A stretch of DNA of 64,000 nucleotides, from assembly GCF_001280845.1 (NCBI RefSeq), contig NZ_LGHP01000004.1, positions 375,261-439,260 on the forward strand, in the 5' to 3' direction. Below are positions 34,535-42,707 of this stretch, in pieces (position 1 is the stretch's first letter; every line of letters begins with the position of its first letter). A program made the translations under genes and the position numbers. A model generated the notes under the pieces. It was not told where the DNA came from and did not search any database. It was given only the letters and a program-made list of their open reading frames with translations. Origin of the DNA: Bacillus sp. FJAT-28004 (lineage in GTDB: Bacteria > Bacillota > Bacilli > Paenibacillales > Paenibacillaceae).

Positions 34535-36372
34535 ATGCGATAATCGACTCCTTTGTAGCGATTTGAAGCAAAAGAGCTTATATCGGTCATTTGTTGGCTC
34601 TTAACTGCTGCTGCTGCTGACGCTTCTACCAGCTTTGATTCTCCTGCTTTAGGCAGCGGCGTCGTACGTAGTGAAAGCAGCTGATAACCTGCTTGCTGCA
34701 GGCTGGTCGCAATTTCATTACGAGAACCTTCAGCAAGCGTTGAAATGGCGGGATGATCATTCCACAAATTCAAACTAACAATTTTGTCCATGACATTTAC
34801 ATCAACCATCGTATCACCCAGCGTATTCATCGATAGATTAAACAGCAGTCTGCAATTGGAAGAGTCCAGCTCGCCTTTTCGCCCTCTTCTTGTCTGAATA
34901 TGAACAGAGGCGGTTTGTTTTCCGTCTGCGTTATTGATTGGAATAAACATTGTCACATGCGTCAGCACCGAGCTGTTGCGTTCAGGAGTGAGCAAAAGCT
35001 GCTGTCCCGTTATTTGTTGAACGAGCTGCTGCGCTGTCTCCTTGATAGCTGGAGGGGTATGATCTGATGAAACAAGAGCTAGCAATGCGCTTTTCAATGA
35101 TTCCTGCTGAGCAGGCGGAGAAGAATCCGTCATTGGCATGTTATCTGCAACAGTAGAAAGAACAGCTAATGCCGCACGTTCAACAATATTCTTATGGTCC
35201 GGAAGCCTTACTTGCTGGGGTTCAGCAGCTTCAACCTCAGCAGCTTTTGCGGGTATAATCGTCTGAGCTGCGTCCTTGGTGCTTGCATCAACGAGTGGAC
35301 TTTGCTGCATTTGGCTTGAAGGTTGGGGCACTGCTGCCGCTGGCTTTGCAGCATTTGCATGATCTGCTGCTGCAGACTGTGAAGACGGCGCTGATTGTCC
35401 CGTCCCAGTATCCGCCGTAAATACTTTGGCTAGCTGAAGCTCATGATCGACGCCCATCCATTTCATCATCTGTCCAAGCCAATTGGGCTGACTTGGCGGA
35501 CTGGCTGCCGCTCTTATCGCTTGAGGGTTAGCTTGTTGTTCAGGACCATCGTCCTCTGGCATAGAGATGTTTACTGCATTCGCCTGCGGCAAATCCGTTT
35601 TGGCTATTTGTGCGTTCAATGGCTTAGCAGTCGTCATTTCCTTTAAAGCAGCTTCTCCTGATCGTGAGGTTTCAAGCTCAGCAGTCGCTCCACGAAGCAG
35701 CTCCAAACCTTCCGTCAATAGCGCTTGCACACGCATAGCTGCTTGAGTTGCAGCCTTTGTTTCAACCGTTCCTTCATCCGAAACGTTTGTGAACGAAGTA
35801 ATTTGCTGTTGCAAGGTTTCTAACAGCTCGTGCGCACTGCGTCCGAACATCACTTGCTGCATCGCACCTACTGTAGCACCTGTCATAGGCAAACCTCGCT
35901 TAAACGTTGCAGCGGCGGACTGCATCCACTGCTCCGCATCTGCACCTGCTGGCATGGCAGCGGCAGCTTGCTGGAATGCCTGAGCAACCTCGCGGTTCAG
36001 AATAACGCCTTCTTTCCGCAAATCCTTTACGAGCTGAGCAGCCCATTTCTGCTCAGGCAATGCTAGCTGCTTAGCCCATTCCTTGAATGTATCATCCGGC
36101 AATCCCACTTGCCCTGGCTCTACTTGCTTTAGCGTAACAAGAGCTCCGCTGGATTGTGGCTGTACCTGCAGCATTGCGGATTGACCCACTTGAAGCGGCA
36201 GCTCCAGCTTTGCTCGGACCTGAACACCATTAATTTGAACAAGTGCCTCGTTATTTTCCATGACCTGCAGGATCACACCTCGTACCACTTGTCCAACTTT
36301 GAGTTCTACAGCTCTTGTATCCGCACTAGAAGCCTCTCCCAAGAAGCTTCGCATCATTTGACTTATATTCAT
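34531..36372 (-). CDS. ylqG: Large FliK-like protein (YlqG)
   Basis: This 613-residue protein corresponds by position to B. subtilis ylqG. Residues 15-110 form a beta-rich domain (VELKVGQVVRGVILQVMEN). The middle is Ala/Gln/Pro/Ser-rich and low in complexity. The last 160 residues resemble the FliK hook-length control domain: FNLSMNTLGDTMVDVNV and LQQAGYQLLSLRTT align with FliK LMLFPEHLGQVDVRI and ALQAQGLMVDKLEV. It has no signal or membrane helix. It is coupled to ylqH downstream and to a 47-codon ORF upstream. Function is unknown; a second FliK/FlhB-C-like pair is suggested. Confidence 0.82.
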   Translation of the reverse strand: MNISQMMRSFLGEASSADTRAVELKVGQVVRGVILQVMENNEALVQINGVQVRAKLELPLQVGQSAMLQVQPQSSGALVTLKQVEPGQVGLPDDTFKEWAKQLALPEQKWAAQLVKDLRKEGVILNREVAQAFQQAAAAMPAGADAEQWMQSAAATFKRGLPMTGATVGAMQQVMFGRSAHELLETLQQQITSFTNVSDEGTVETKAATQAAMRVQALLTEGLELLRGATAELETSRSGEAALKEMTTAKPLNAQIAKTDLPQANAVNISMPEDDGPEQQANPQAIRAAASPPSQPNWLGQMMKWMGVDHELQLAKVFTADTGTGQSAPSSQSAAADHANAAKPAAAVPQPSSQMQQSPLVDASTKDAAQTIIPAKAAEVEAAEPQQVRLPDHKNIVERAALAVLSTVADNMPMTDSSPPAQQESLKSALLALVSSDHTPPAIKETAQQLVQQITGQQLLLTPERNSSVLTHVTMFIPINNADGKQTASVHIQTRRGRKGELDSSNCRLLFNLSMNTLGDTMVDVNVMDKIVSLNLWNDHPAISTLAEGSRNEIATSLQQAGYQLLSLRTTPLPKAGESKLVEASAAAAVKSQQMTDISSFASNRYKGVDYRI

Positions 36373-36512
36373 TTGTTAAATCGCCTCCGTTGCTCCAGCG
36401 CCATTCTATGCGTTTGCTCTATGCGCGTAAGCGAGCTCCATACATAAGCATATACGACTTCATTGAACCTATAAGCCTTATATCGGTCATAATGAGCAAA
36501 GCTTGTAGCCAT
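36369..36512 (-). CDS. Predicted 47-residue small protein coupled to ylqG
   Basis: This short open frame encodes a 47-residue product from ATG to TGA, beginning MATSFAHYDRYKAYRF and ending ALEQRRRFNK. The stop overlaps the ylqG start as ATGA, the same coupling seen at ylqG-ylqH. The C-terminal half could form a basic amphipathic helix. The ribosome-binding site is weak (GGAATGA). I do not recognise a family. It might be a translated leader that controls ylqG, or a real small protein. Evidence is the overlap and an uninterrupted frame in the 249-base gap. Confidence 0.45.
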   Translation of the reverse strand: MATSFAHYDRYKAYRFNEVVYAYVWSSLTRIEQTHRMALEQRRRFNK

Positions 36513-36621
36513 TCATTCCAAAAAATAGCCATAAAACAAAATAACGCCCGATAATTACACTAGGCATCCTTTGCCTCGCACAATCAATCGAGCGTCATAT
36601 AGCTTCTTTTGTAAGGAATAA

Positions 36622-37236
36622 CTAGAAGAGTTGCAGCTGCTCCTCAGTAAACAAATTGCCCAGAAAAGACCTGCGATGCAATGGGCTTGGCCCATTCGCA
36701 AGCAATCGCTCCCGATGCAGCTTAGTCGCATATCCTTTGTGTATAGCAATTCCATAAGCAGGGTATTCCTGTTCCCATTCTGTCATGCATAGCCTATCGC
36801 GCGTCACCTTTGCTACGATAGACGCAGCGGCAATAGATTGGCTTGTAGCATCGCCTTTAATGATCGAGAGCTGTGGCAGACTGACATCGACCTTCTCCGC
36901 ATCAATAAGTAAGTAGTCGGAAGGAATCTGCAAGGATTCCACTGCAATTTTCATTGCAAGCCTAGCTGCCTGCTTAATATTGATTCGATCAACGGTTTCA
37001 GCATCAACACGAGCAGCCGACCAAGCGACACATTCCTGCAAAATAATATCATATAGCTGGTCACGCTTTTTCTCGGAAAGCTTCTTTGAGTCGTTTACTC
37101 CCTCGATTACTAGTCCTGGCGGTAAAATAACTGCAGCTGCAACGACGTCTCCGAACAAGCATCCGCGGCCTACCTCATCCACACCAGCAATCGCTTTATA
37201 TCCTTCTTGCCATAACGACTGTTCATATTGCAGCAC
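36622..37236 (-). CDS. rnhB: Ribonuclease HII
   Basis: RNase HII removes ribonucleotides from DNA and RNA primers. The 204-residue product has the acidic motif GVDEVGRGCLFG near residue 18, the second Asp in LLIDAEKVD, and SIAAASIVAKVTRDR. The start is GTG at 37236 with GGGGG about 8 bases upstream. It follows rbgA by 21 bases, as in B. subtilis. Confidence 0.96.
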   Translation of the reverse strand: MLQYEQSLWQEGYKAIAGVDEVGRGCLFGDVVAAAVILPPGLVIEGVNDSKKLSEKKRDQLYDIILQECVAWSAARVDAETVDRINIKQAARLAMKIAVESLQIPSDYLLIDAEKVDVSLPQLSIIKGDATSQSIAAASIVAKVTRDRLCMTEWEQEYPAYGIAIHKGYATKLHRERLLANGPSPLHRRSFLGNLFTEEQLQLF

Positions 37237-37257
37237 GTTACGTTCCCCCGTTTCACA

Positions 37258-38124
37258 TCAATAAGGTGGCGCTTCGAGCGTAATTCTTCCTAGCTTGCCT
37301 GAGCGCAAATCACGCAAAATGATTCCGGATGTCTTCTCCAGATCGACGTGTCCACCACTCACTAGACAACCTCTTCGACGTCCGATATCTTCCATCACAC
37401 GCACGATCTCATCTGAATCAGAAACATCCTTAGGAGGCGTATCCAACTCATAACGTTCTTTCATGTTAGGCCAGTAACGATCTACTAGCTCACGCATCGC
37501 AAAAAATGCGATATCGTCAACGTTCAAAATTTGCTCTCTAATTGCACCTGTCATTGCAAGCCTGTATCCGACGAGCTCATCCTCAAACTTTGGCCACAAT
37601 ATGCCCGGCGTATCGAGCAATTCCATTTCAGTTCCAATCTTAATCCATTGTTGCCCCTTTGTAACGCCTGGGCGATCACCGGTTAAAGCAATAGCGCGTC
37701 CAGCGAGCTTGTTGATCAACGTGGATTTCCCGACATTCGGTATACCTACAATAAGCCCGCGAATCGCACGCGGATTTATTCCTTTTGCAATTTGACGTGC
37801 AATTTTCTCATGCAAAATTTGCTTTGCTTTGAGTGGAACCTCATTTACCTTCGTGCCTGTAGAGGAATCAATTGCGATCGATTCATGGCCTTCATTACGG
37901 AAATAAGCCATCCATTGCTCTGTTGTTTTTGGATCGGCCAAGTCAGATTTGTTCAATACAATCAATCTTGGCTTTCCGTTCAAAATTTCCTCAATCATCG
38001 GATTACGGCTAGAAAGCGGAACCCGTGCATCCAATAGTTCGATGGCAAGATCGATTAGTTTGAGCTTGTCTTGTATTTGCCGTTTCGCCCGCGTCATATG
38101 ACCCGGAAACCATTGAATGGTCAT
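37258..38124 (-). CDS. rbgA: 50S ribosome assembly GTPase RbgA (YlqF)
   Basis: RbgA is a GTPase needed for late assembly of the 50S subunit. The 288-residue product begins MTIQWFPGHMTRAKRQ and shows circular permutation. The G4 motif NKSDL (about residue 58) comes before the P-loop GIPNVGKST (about residue 126) and the G3 motif DTPG. The ANTAR-like C-terminal domain covers the last 90 residues. It lies between lepB and rnhB. Confidence 0.96.
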   Translation of the reverse strand: MTIQWFPGHMTRAKRQIQDKLKLIDLAIELLDARVPLSSRNPMIEEILNGKPRLIVLNKSDLADPKTTEQWMAYFRNEGHESIAIDSSTGTKVNEVPLKAKQILHEKIARQIAKGINPRAIRGLIVGIPNVGKSTLINKLAGRAIALTGDRPGVTKGQQWIKIGTEMELLDTPGILWPKFEDELVGYRLAMTGAIREQILNVDDIAFFAMRELVDRYWPNMKERYELDTPPKDVSDSDEIVRVMEDIGRRRGCLVSGGHVDLEKTSGIILRDLRSGKLGRITLEAPPY

Positions 38125-38133
38125 TTACTCACC

Positions 38134-38835
38134 TCATTTAGTCCAGTGCTTTATAAACTCTAGTTTGTTCAGCGGCCAAAAAATAATATCAGCGCGTCCA
38201 ACAACCTCTTTATCCGATACAAATCCGATAACCCTGCTATCTGTGCTGTCGCTGCGATTGTCGCCAAGTGCAAAGATTGTGTCCTCTGGTACTGTAATTT
38301 CAGACACATCGGAATTAATTCCTTTTTCATTGTATAGCTTGCCTTCGGCATGTGCTGCCTCAATAGCTTCTTTTAAATAAGGCTCGTCTATTTTTTTATC
38401 ATTAATATAGAGGTCGTCGCCTTCGAGTCGAATTTTATCACCCGGTACGCCAATCACTCGTTTTATAAATTTACGGCCTTGCTCTGGGACATCGAACACA
38501 ACGACCTCTCCAAATTTCGGCTCGCGTATCGTATACAAAATCTTATTTACTATTAATCGTTCGCCGGTCTCGAAATTAGGCTTCATGGAAGGTCCGTCGA
38601 CGATGAATGGTGAAAACAAAAATTGACGAATAAGAAATACGAGAACGACCGCAATGACTAGAGCCTTGATCCATTCTACGACTTCTTTATAAGCTCCACC
38701 CTGTTTTCCTGAGCCGGATGCATGGGCTGCTGCACGGTTTGGTAAATTCTGCTCAATGTCCGCATGTTCCTGTGTATTTTTCAATTCATGATCATTGCCA
38801 TTATCCAGCCCGTCATTTCGCTGCTGTGAGTCCAC
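38134..38835 (-). CDS. sipS: Signal peptidase I
   Basis: Signal peptidase I cleaves Sec and Tat signal peptides outside the membrane. The 233-residue product has an unusually long polar N terminus (about 50 residues) before a single membrane helix at residues 56-73. The catalytic Ser83 lies in GPSMKPNF and Lys125 in KRVIGVPGD. The C-terminal box is GDNRSDSTDSR. The start is GTG at 38835 after AAGGCGG. In B. subtilis ylqF and rplS are adjacent; here this gene is inserted between them, 9 bases from rbgA. Confidence 0.95.
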   Translation of the reverse strand: MDSQQRNDGLDNGNDHELKNTQEHADIEQNLPNRAAAHASGSGKQGGAYKEVVEWIKALVIAVVLVFLIRQFLFSPFIVDGPSMKPNFETGERLIVNKILYTIREPKFGEVVVFDVPEQGRKFIKRVIGVPGDKIRLEGDDLYINDKKIDEPYLKEAIEAAHAEGKLYNEKGINSDVSEITVPEDTIFALGDNRSDSTDSRVIGFVSDKEVVGRADIIFWPLNKLEFIKHWTK

Positions 38836-38883
38836 TCAGTCCGCCTTCTTCCCATATGCTGTAATATGTAAATGACCTTAGAG

Positions 38884-38930
38884 AAAAAACGAAAAGGAGC
38901 TTGTTTGCGCAAGCCCCTCTTGTCGTTTGT
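38884..38930 (-). terminator. Terminator of rplS
   Basis: A stem including CAAGAGGGGCTTG and CAAGCTCCTTTT with a six-T tail on the minus strand immediately follows the rplS stop. Confidence 0.88.
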
Positions 38931-38932
38931 TC

Positions 38933-39274
38933 TTAACGAATTTCTTTAATACGAGCAGCTTTTCCGCGAAGACTACGTAGGTAGTACAATTTCGCGCGAC
39001 GTACTTTACCACGGCGAGCCACTTCGATTTTTTCGATTTTAGGCGAGTTAAGCGGGAAAGTTCTTTCCACACCAACACCGTAGGAAATTTTACGCACTGT
39101 AAAAGTTTCGCTGATTCCACCGCCGCGACGTTTGATTACAACGCCTTCGAACAATTGGATACGCTCACGAGTTCCCTCGATAACTTTTACATGAACTTTT
39201 AGCGTGTCACCTGGACGAAAGTTCGGTAGACCTTGGCGCAGATTTTCTTGCGCAATTGTTTGCAAAAGATTCAT
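38933..39274 (-). CDS. rplS: Ribosomal protein bL19
   Basis: bL19 lies at the 30S-50S interface. The 113-residue product starts MNLLQTIAQENLRQGLPNFR and contains FEGVVIKRRGGG and RRGKVRRAKLYYLR. The ATG at 39274 follows GGAAGGAG. Unlike the usual trmD-rplS operon, it has its own promoter and terminator, because a plus-strand gene separates it from trmD. Confidence 0.97.
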   Translation of the reverse strand: MNLLQTIAQENLRQGLPNFRPGDTLKVHVKVIEGTRERIQLFEGVVIKRRGGGISETFTVRKISYGVGVERTFPLNSPKIEKIEVARRGKVRRAKLYYLRSLRGKAARIKEIR

Positions 39275-39374
39275 TTGATTCACTCCTTCCACCATAGACG
39301 TTCTTATAAGCTCACCGGATTCCTCTGAATCGGTTCATCGCTGATAGCGGACCGTCCGACTTTACGAACAACAT
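39275..39374 (-). ncRNA. Putative L19 leader of rplS
   Basis: The predicted transcript has a leader of about 100 bases before rplS with potential hairpins (GGACGGTCC and AACCGATTC...GAATCCGGT). Bacillota rplS genes often carry an autoregulatory L19 leader. I could not check this one against the covariance model. Confidence 0.4.
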
Positions 39375-39379
39375 TAGAA

Positions 39380-39408
39380 ATTTTACCATAGCCAGCCCAA
39401 TAATACAA
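39380..39408 (-). promoter_or_regulatory. Sigma-A promoter for rplS
   Basis: TTGTAT and TAAAAT with a 17-base spacer, giving a transcript start near 39373. It is divergent from the SLH/CAP gene promoter. Confidence 0.65.
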
Positions 39409-39434
39409 CACGATTTTTTTATTCCTAAATCATG

Positions 39435-39440
39435 TATACT
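39435..39440 (+). promoter_or_regulatory. -10 element for the SLH/CAP gene
   Basis: TATACT lies 38 bases upstream of the TTG start, with no strong -35. It is the only reasonable -10 in the short divergent gap. Confidence 0.45.
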
Positions 39441-39477
39441 AAATGATGACAAACACCGACATGAAGAGGTGATAAAT

Positions 39478-40896
39478 TTGTACCATAATAAACCATCTTT
39501 TTTAAGTAAAACCAAAGGGGGAATCACTGCTGTACTATTATTATTAGCCATCTCAGCACCATTACAAACCTCTGCCGAACCTTTGACTTTTAAAGATACC
39601 AATGGGCACTGGGCTAGCTCCTATATCTCATGGGCAATCGATCAGAAATTAGCTCAAGGTTATGGGGATAACTCCTTCAAACCTAACAAGGTCGTTAATG
39701 AAGCTGAATTTCTCGCTATGCTCCTGAGAGCCTATGGATTAGTTACTGAATCATCATCCAGCACCAATAATTGGTCCAAGCCTTATTACGATTATGCGAA
39801 TAATCTCGGTTGGCCAATCAACAGCTCATCGCAAAATGTCGAATTCCGGCGTGGACAAGCTGCTCTACTGCTTGCTTCTGCTGCCAATGGCAAAGCATTT
39901 ACAGAGCAAAGCGCTATCCAATGGCTGCTTGATGAAAAAATATCGAACGGCCGAACCTCTGCCACCGTTAGCGGCTTCATCCCAGATGGTAAGCTTACTC
40001 GCGCGGAGGCGCTGACGTTTTTCTATAACCTGAAACTTCATTCCAATGCTTTATCCAAAGTGAAAATTCCAAAAACAAGTGATCGACTTCATGAAATAAC
40101 ACTAAACGATACCCTCCAAACACTTCAACAAACGCTCGGAAAACCGTCAAGGATCGATCCAAGCGAGTATGGCTTCTCTTGGCACATCTATAATAGCAGC
40201 TATACCAATTACATGATGTTCGGCATCCAAAACGACCTTGTAATCGCCCTTTTCTCCAATGCAAAAGATAGCTGGGCAATGAAATCAGGCATCCAAGTCG
40301 GTCAAACGATTGAAAATGCTAAAAAGATGATTGACAGTGTGAGCAAAGCTGAGGCAAAAGACGACTTCTACGCTTACACCACAAAAAACGTACATACCGT
40401 TCTCTTTATTGACAGATTAGGCGGAAACAAAATTGCTGGCATGATGCAAATGGATCAAGCCATTTCCAAGTCCACGGCGTTAAAGTCAGTTAATACATCC
40501 AAACTTGCAGCTGCATATGAACAGCAGCTCTTCGATCTAACGAACGCGGAACGCGCTGTTCGGAGGATTCCTCTGCTCCAATGGGACAAGCTCGCTGCTG
40601 CCTCAGCACACAGCCATAGCAACGATATGAGTACACGCCAATTTTTTGACCATAACAATCCAGACGGCTCGTCTCCCTTTGACCGCATGAAGGCAAAAGG
40701 CGTTAAATACCATTCCGCTGCTGAAAACATAGCAGCCGGATATACAAACAGCATCTTTGCTCACTATGGCTGGGTCAATTCCAAAGAAGGGCACCGGGAA
40801 GTACTGCTAAACAGCAAGCTTGAGCGCCTAGGTACTGGTGTTGCCTTAGGAGGAACCTATAAAGTATATTATACCCAAAATTTTTATACGCCATAA
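39478..40896 (+). CDS. Secreted protein with SLH-type repeats and a C-terminal CAP domain
   Basis: The product of about 472 residues has a basic N terminus and a hydrophobic signal segment (GGITAVLLLLAISAPLQTSA). An SLH-like repeat follows (FKDTNGHWASSYISWAIDQ), then a second weaker repeat region to about residue 190. A CAP-associated middle domain leads to a C-terminal CAP/SCP domain with LTNAERAVRRIPLLQWD, HSHSNDMSTRQFFDHNN and AAENIAAGY. SLH repeats usually anchor proteins to cell-wall polymers. The start is TTG, spaced 5 bases after AGAGGTGA. It interrupts the trmD-rplS pair and ends at a bidirectional terminator. Confidence 0.88.
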   Translation: MYHNKPSFLSKTKGGITAVLLLLAISAPLQTSAEPLTFKDTNGHWASSYISWAIDQKLAQGYGDNSFKPNKVVNEAEFLAMLLRAYGLVTESSSSTNNWSKPYYDYANNLGWPINSSSQNVEFRRGQAALLLASAANGKAFTEQSAIQWLLDEKISNGRTSATVSGFIPDGKLTRAEALTFFYNLKLHSNALSKVKIPKTSDRLHEITLNDTLQTLQQTLGKPSRIDPSEYGFSWHIYNSSYTNYMMFGIQNDLVIALFSNAKDSWAMKSGIQVGQTIENAKKMIDSVSKAEAKDDFYAYTTKNVHTVLFIDRLGGNKIAGMMQMDQAISKSTALKSVNTSKLAAAYEQQLFDLTNAERAVRRIPLLQWDKLAAASAHSHSNDMSTRQFFDHNNPDGSSPFDRMKAKGVKYHSAAENIAAGYTNSIFAHYGWVNSKEGHREVLLNSKLERLGTGVALGGTYKVYYTQNFYTP

Positions 40897-40906
40897 TCGA
40901 TCTCTT

Positions 40907-40953
40907 CTAATAAACAAAGCCGCAACGAATGTCGTTGCGGCTTTGTTTATTAG
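40907..40953. terminator. Perfect 22-bp bidirectional terminator between the SLH/CAP gene and trmD
   Basis: The arms begin CTAATAAACAAAGCCG and end CGGCTTTGTTTATTAG with a 3-base loop. The A/T-rich outer ends supply T tracts in both directions. Confidence 0.92.
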
Positions 40954-40964
40954 CTAGGGTCGTT

Positions 40965-41717
40965 CTATCTGCTTGTCTTATGCGGCTCCTGCTTCAATTG
41001 AGCAGCTACCCACTTACGCTCCTTGTCTGTGAGAGGAGCGCTCCTCAGAAGGTCAGGACGGCGCTGCAGCGTCCGCAGCAGCGACTGCTCGCGACGCCAT
41101 ACCTCAATATTTGCATGATGTCCGGATATAAGGACTTCCGGAACATCCCAGCCACGGAACGAAGCCGGGCGTGTGTAATGCGGATGCTCGAGCAAACCTG
41201 TGCTATAAGAATCGGTGACCGCAGAAGTTTCATTGCCAAGTACGCCTGGCAGCAATCTAACAACGCTATCTATGAGTACCATCGCTGGTATTTCTCCACC
41301 CGTTAGTACGTAATCACCAATCGAAAGCTCGTCCGTCACGAGATGCTCGCGTATACGCTCGTCATAGCCTTCATAATGTCCGCAAATAAGAACCAAATGC
41401 TGTTCCTTTGCAAGCTCTTCAGCCTTCTTCTGTGTAAACTGTGCTCCTTGCGGGCAAAGAAGGATAACACGCGGCTTTATATTGTCATCCACCTTTAAAT
41501 CCTCAACAGCAGCAAATACCGGATCAGGCTTCAATACCATACCGCCGCCGCCGCCGTATGGATAATCGTCAACCGTGTTATGCTTATTCCCTGAATAGGC
41601 ACGGAAGTTGATTGCTTGAGGGGATACGATCCCCTTCTCTTTCGCTTTTCCTAGAATGCTCGAATTGAACACGCCATCGAACATTTCAGGAAACAGCGTC
41701 AGCACATCTATTTTCAT
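40965..41717 (-). CDS. trmD: tRNA (guanine-N1)-methyltransferase TrmD
   Basis: TrmD methylates G37 of tRNA to prevent frameshifting. The 250-residue product starts MKIDVLTLFPEMFDGV and has the knot motifs DDYPYGGGGGMVL and LCPQGAQFTQ, with LSIGDYVLTGGE later. It starts 3 bases after the rimM stop. Normally rplS follows; here transcription ends at a strong terminator. Confidence 0.97.
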   Translation of the reverse strand: MKIDVLTLFPEMFDGVFNSSILGKAKEKGIVSPQAINFRAYSGNKHNTVDDYPYGGGGGMVLKPDPVFAAVEDLKVDDNIKPRVILLCPQGAQFTQKKAEELAKEQHLVLICGHYEGYDERIREHLVTDELSIGDYVLTGGEIPAMVLIDSVVRLLPGVLGNETSAVTDSYSTGLLEHPHYTRPASFRGWDVPEVLISGHHANIEVWRREQSLLRTLQRRPDLLRSAPLTDKERKWVAAQLKQEPHKTSR

Positions 41718-41720
41718 CGG

Positions 41721-42245
41721 TTAAATCAATCCTTCCATCAAATGGACCGTTACGATTTTCTCTTTTGTATCGACGTTGACTAATACATCATCGATTACAG
41801 GCAATAACAGCTGTTTTCCAGAGCCCTTTGGACGATCCACAACCCATACATCATTCGCGCCTGGACTTAATATTTCCGATATCGTGCCCAGCTCCTCGCC
41901 TTCCTCTGTCACAACGCGGCAGCCTATAATTTCGTGATAATAGTATTCTCCTTCTTCCAGCTCGAGCTGCTGGTCAGAAGAGATTTTTAGTACCCAGCCT
42001 TTATATTTCTCAACTACATTAATGTCAGTGAAGCCTTCCAGCTTCAATATGTATACGTTTTTGTTCGCGCGCGAGCTGATCACTTTTACTTCAAGCGATG
42101 CTCCGCTTTCCTCATTTACCATAAGAAGCTTGTTCCCAGCTGCGAATCGAACATCTGCAAAATCCGTTTGTGAAAGTATTTTCAATTCTCCCCGGATACC
42201 GTGCGTATTAACTACTTTACCAACTGTAAACCATTTTTCGTTCAT
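41721..42245 (-). CDS. rimM: 16S rRNA processing protein RimM
   Basis: RimM assists maturation of the 30S head by binding uS19. The 174-residue product starts MNEKWFTVGKVVNTHGIRGE and has a beta-barrel N domain and a PRC-barrel C domain (GCRVVTEEGEELGTISEIL, GANDVWVVD, LLLPVIDDVL). It has its own promoter and is followed directly by trmD. Confidence 0.96.
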   Translation of the reverse strand: MNEKWFTVGKVVNTHGIRGELKILSQTDFADVRFAAGNKLLMVNEESGASLEVKVISSRANKNVYILKLEGFTDINVVEKYKGWVLKISSDQQLELEEGEYYYHEIIGCRVVTEEGEELGTISEILSPGANDVWVVDRPKGSGKQLLLPVIDDVLVNVDTKEKIVTVHLMEGLI

Positions 42246-42276
42246 TACAACCAGCCCTTCATATGTGTATAACCTT

Positions 42277-42305
42277 ATTATACATGCAAAAACGGCTACG
42301 TTCCA
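42277..42305 (-). promoter_or_regulatory. Promoter for rimM-trmD
   Basis: TGGAAC and a consensus TATAAT with a 17-base spacer lie just downstream of the khpA terminator, making rimM-trmD a separate unit. Confidence 0.6.
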
Positions 42306-42398
42306 TGTTGAAGAACGGTAATGCTAGCTGCTCCATTGCATGTCGGGGCAAAATGCCTTAGTGGTGATCCCAAAACATGAATCTTCAAATTAAAAAAT

Positions 42399-42444
42399 CA
42401 AAAAAGAGGCCTTCCATGAGTTCAATGAACTCATGAAAAGCCTC
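42399..42444 (-). terminator. Terminator downstream of khpA
   Basis: A GAGGC/GCCTC outer stem and CATGAGTTC/GAACTCATG inner stem are followed by a T-rich tract on the minus strand. Confidence 0.88.
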
Positions 42445-42451
42445 CGCGTGA

Positions 42452-42682
42452 TCATGACATAATGTCGACGATAACACGCTTTTGCGATTTCACGGAAGCA
42501 GAAGTCACTACCGTGCGAATCGCTTTCGCTATGCGTCCCTGTTTACCGATGATTTTACCGATATCCTCGGGGTGAACCGAAAGCTCGTATATCGTGCCAC
42601 GGTCATCATCCTTCACATTGATTAGCACCTGATCAGGATGATCAACCAATGCCTTCGCTATGACAAGAATCAATTCTTTCAT
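42452..42682 (-). CDS. khpA: KH-domain RNA-binding protein KhpA (YlqC)
   Basis: KhpA binds RNA and pairs with KhpB in cell-elongation control in several Bacillota. The 76-residue product is a single KH domain with the GXXG loop in IGKIIGKQGRIAKAIR. It follows rpsP by 25 bases. B. subtilis has ylqD between this gene and rimM; here a terminator replaces it. Confidence 0.93.
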   Translation of the reverse strand: MKELILVIAKALVDHPDQVLINVKDDDRGTIYELSVHPEDIGKIIGKQGRIAKAIRTVVTSASVKSQKRVIVDIMS

Positions 42683-42707
42683 CTCAAGGCCCTCCGCTGT
42701 TCAACAG

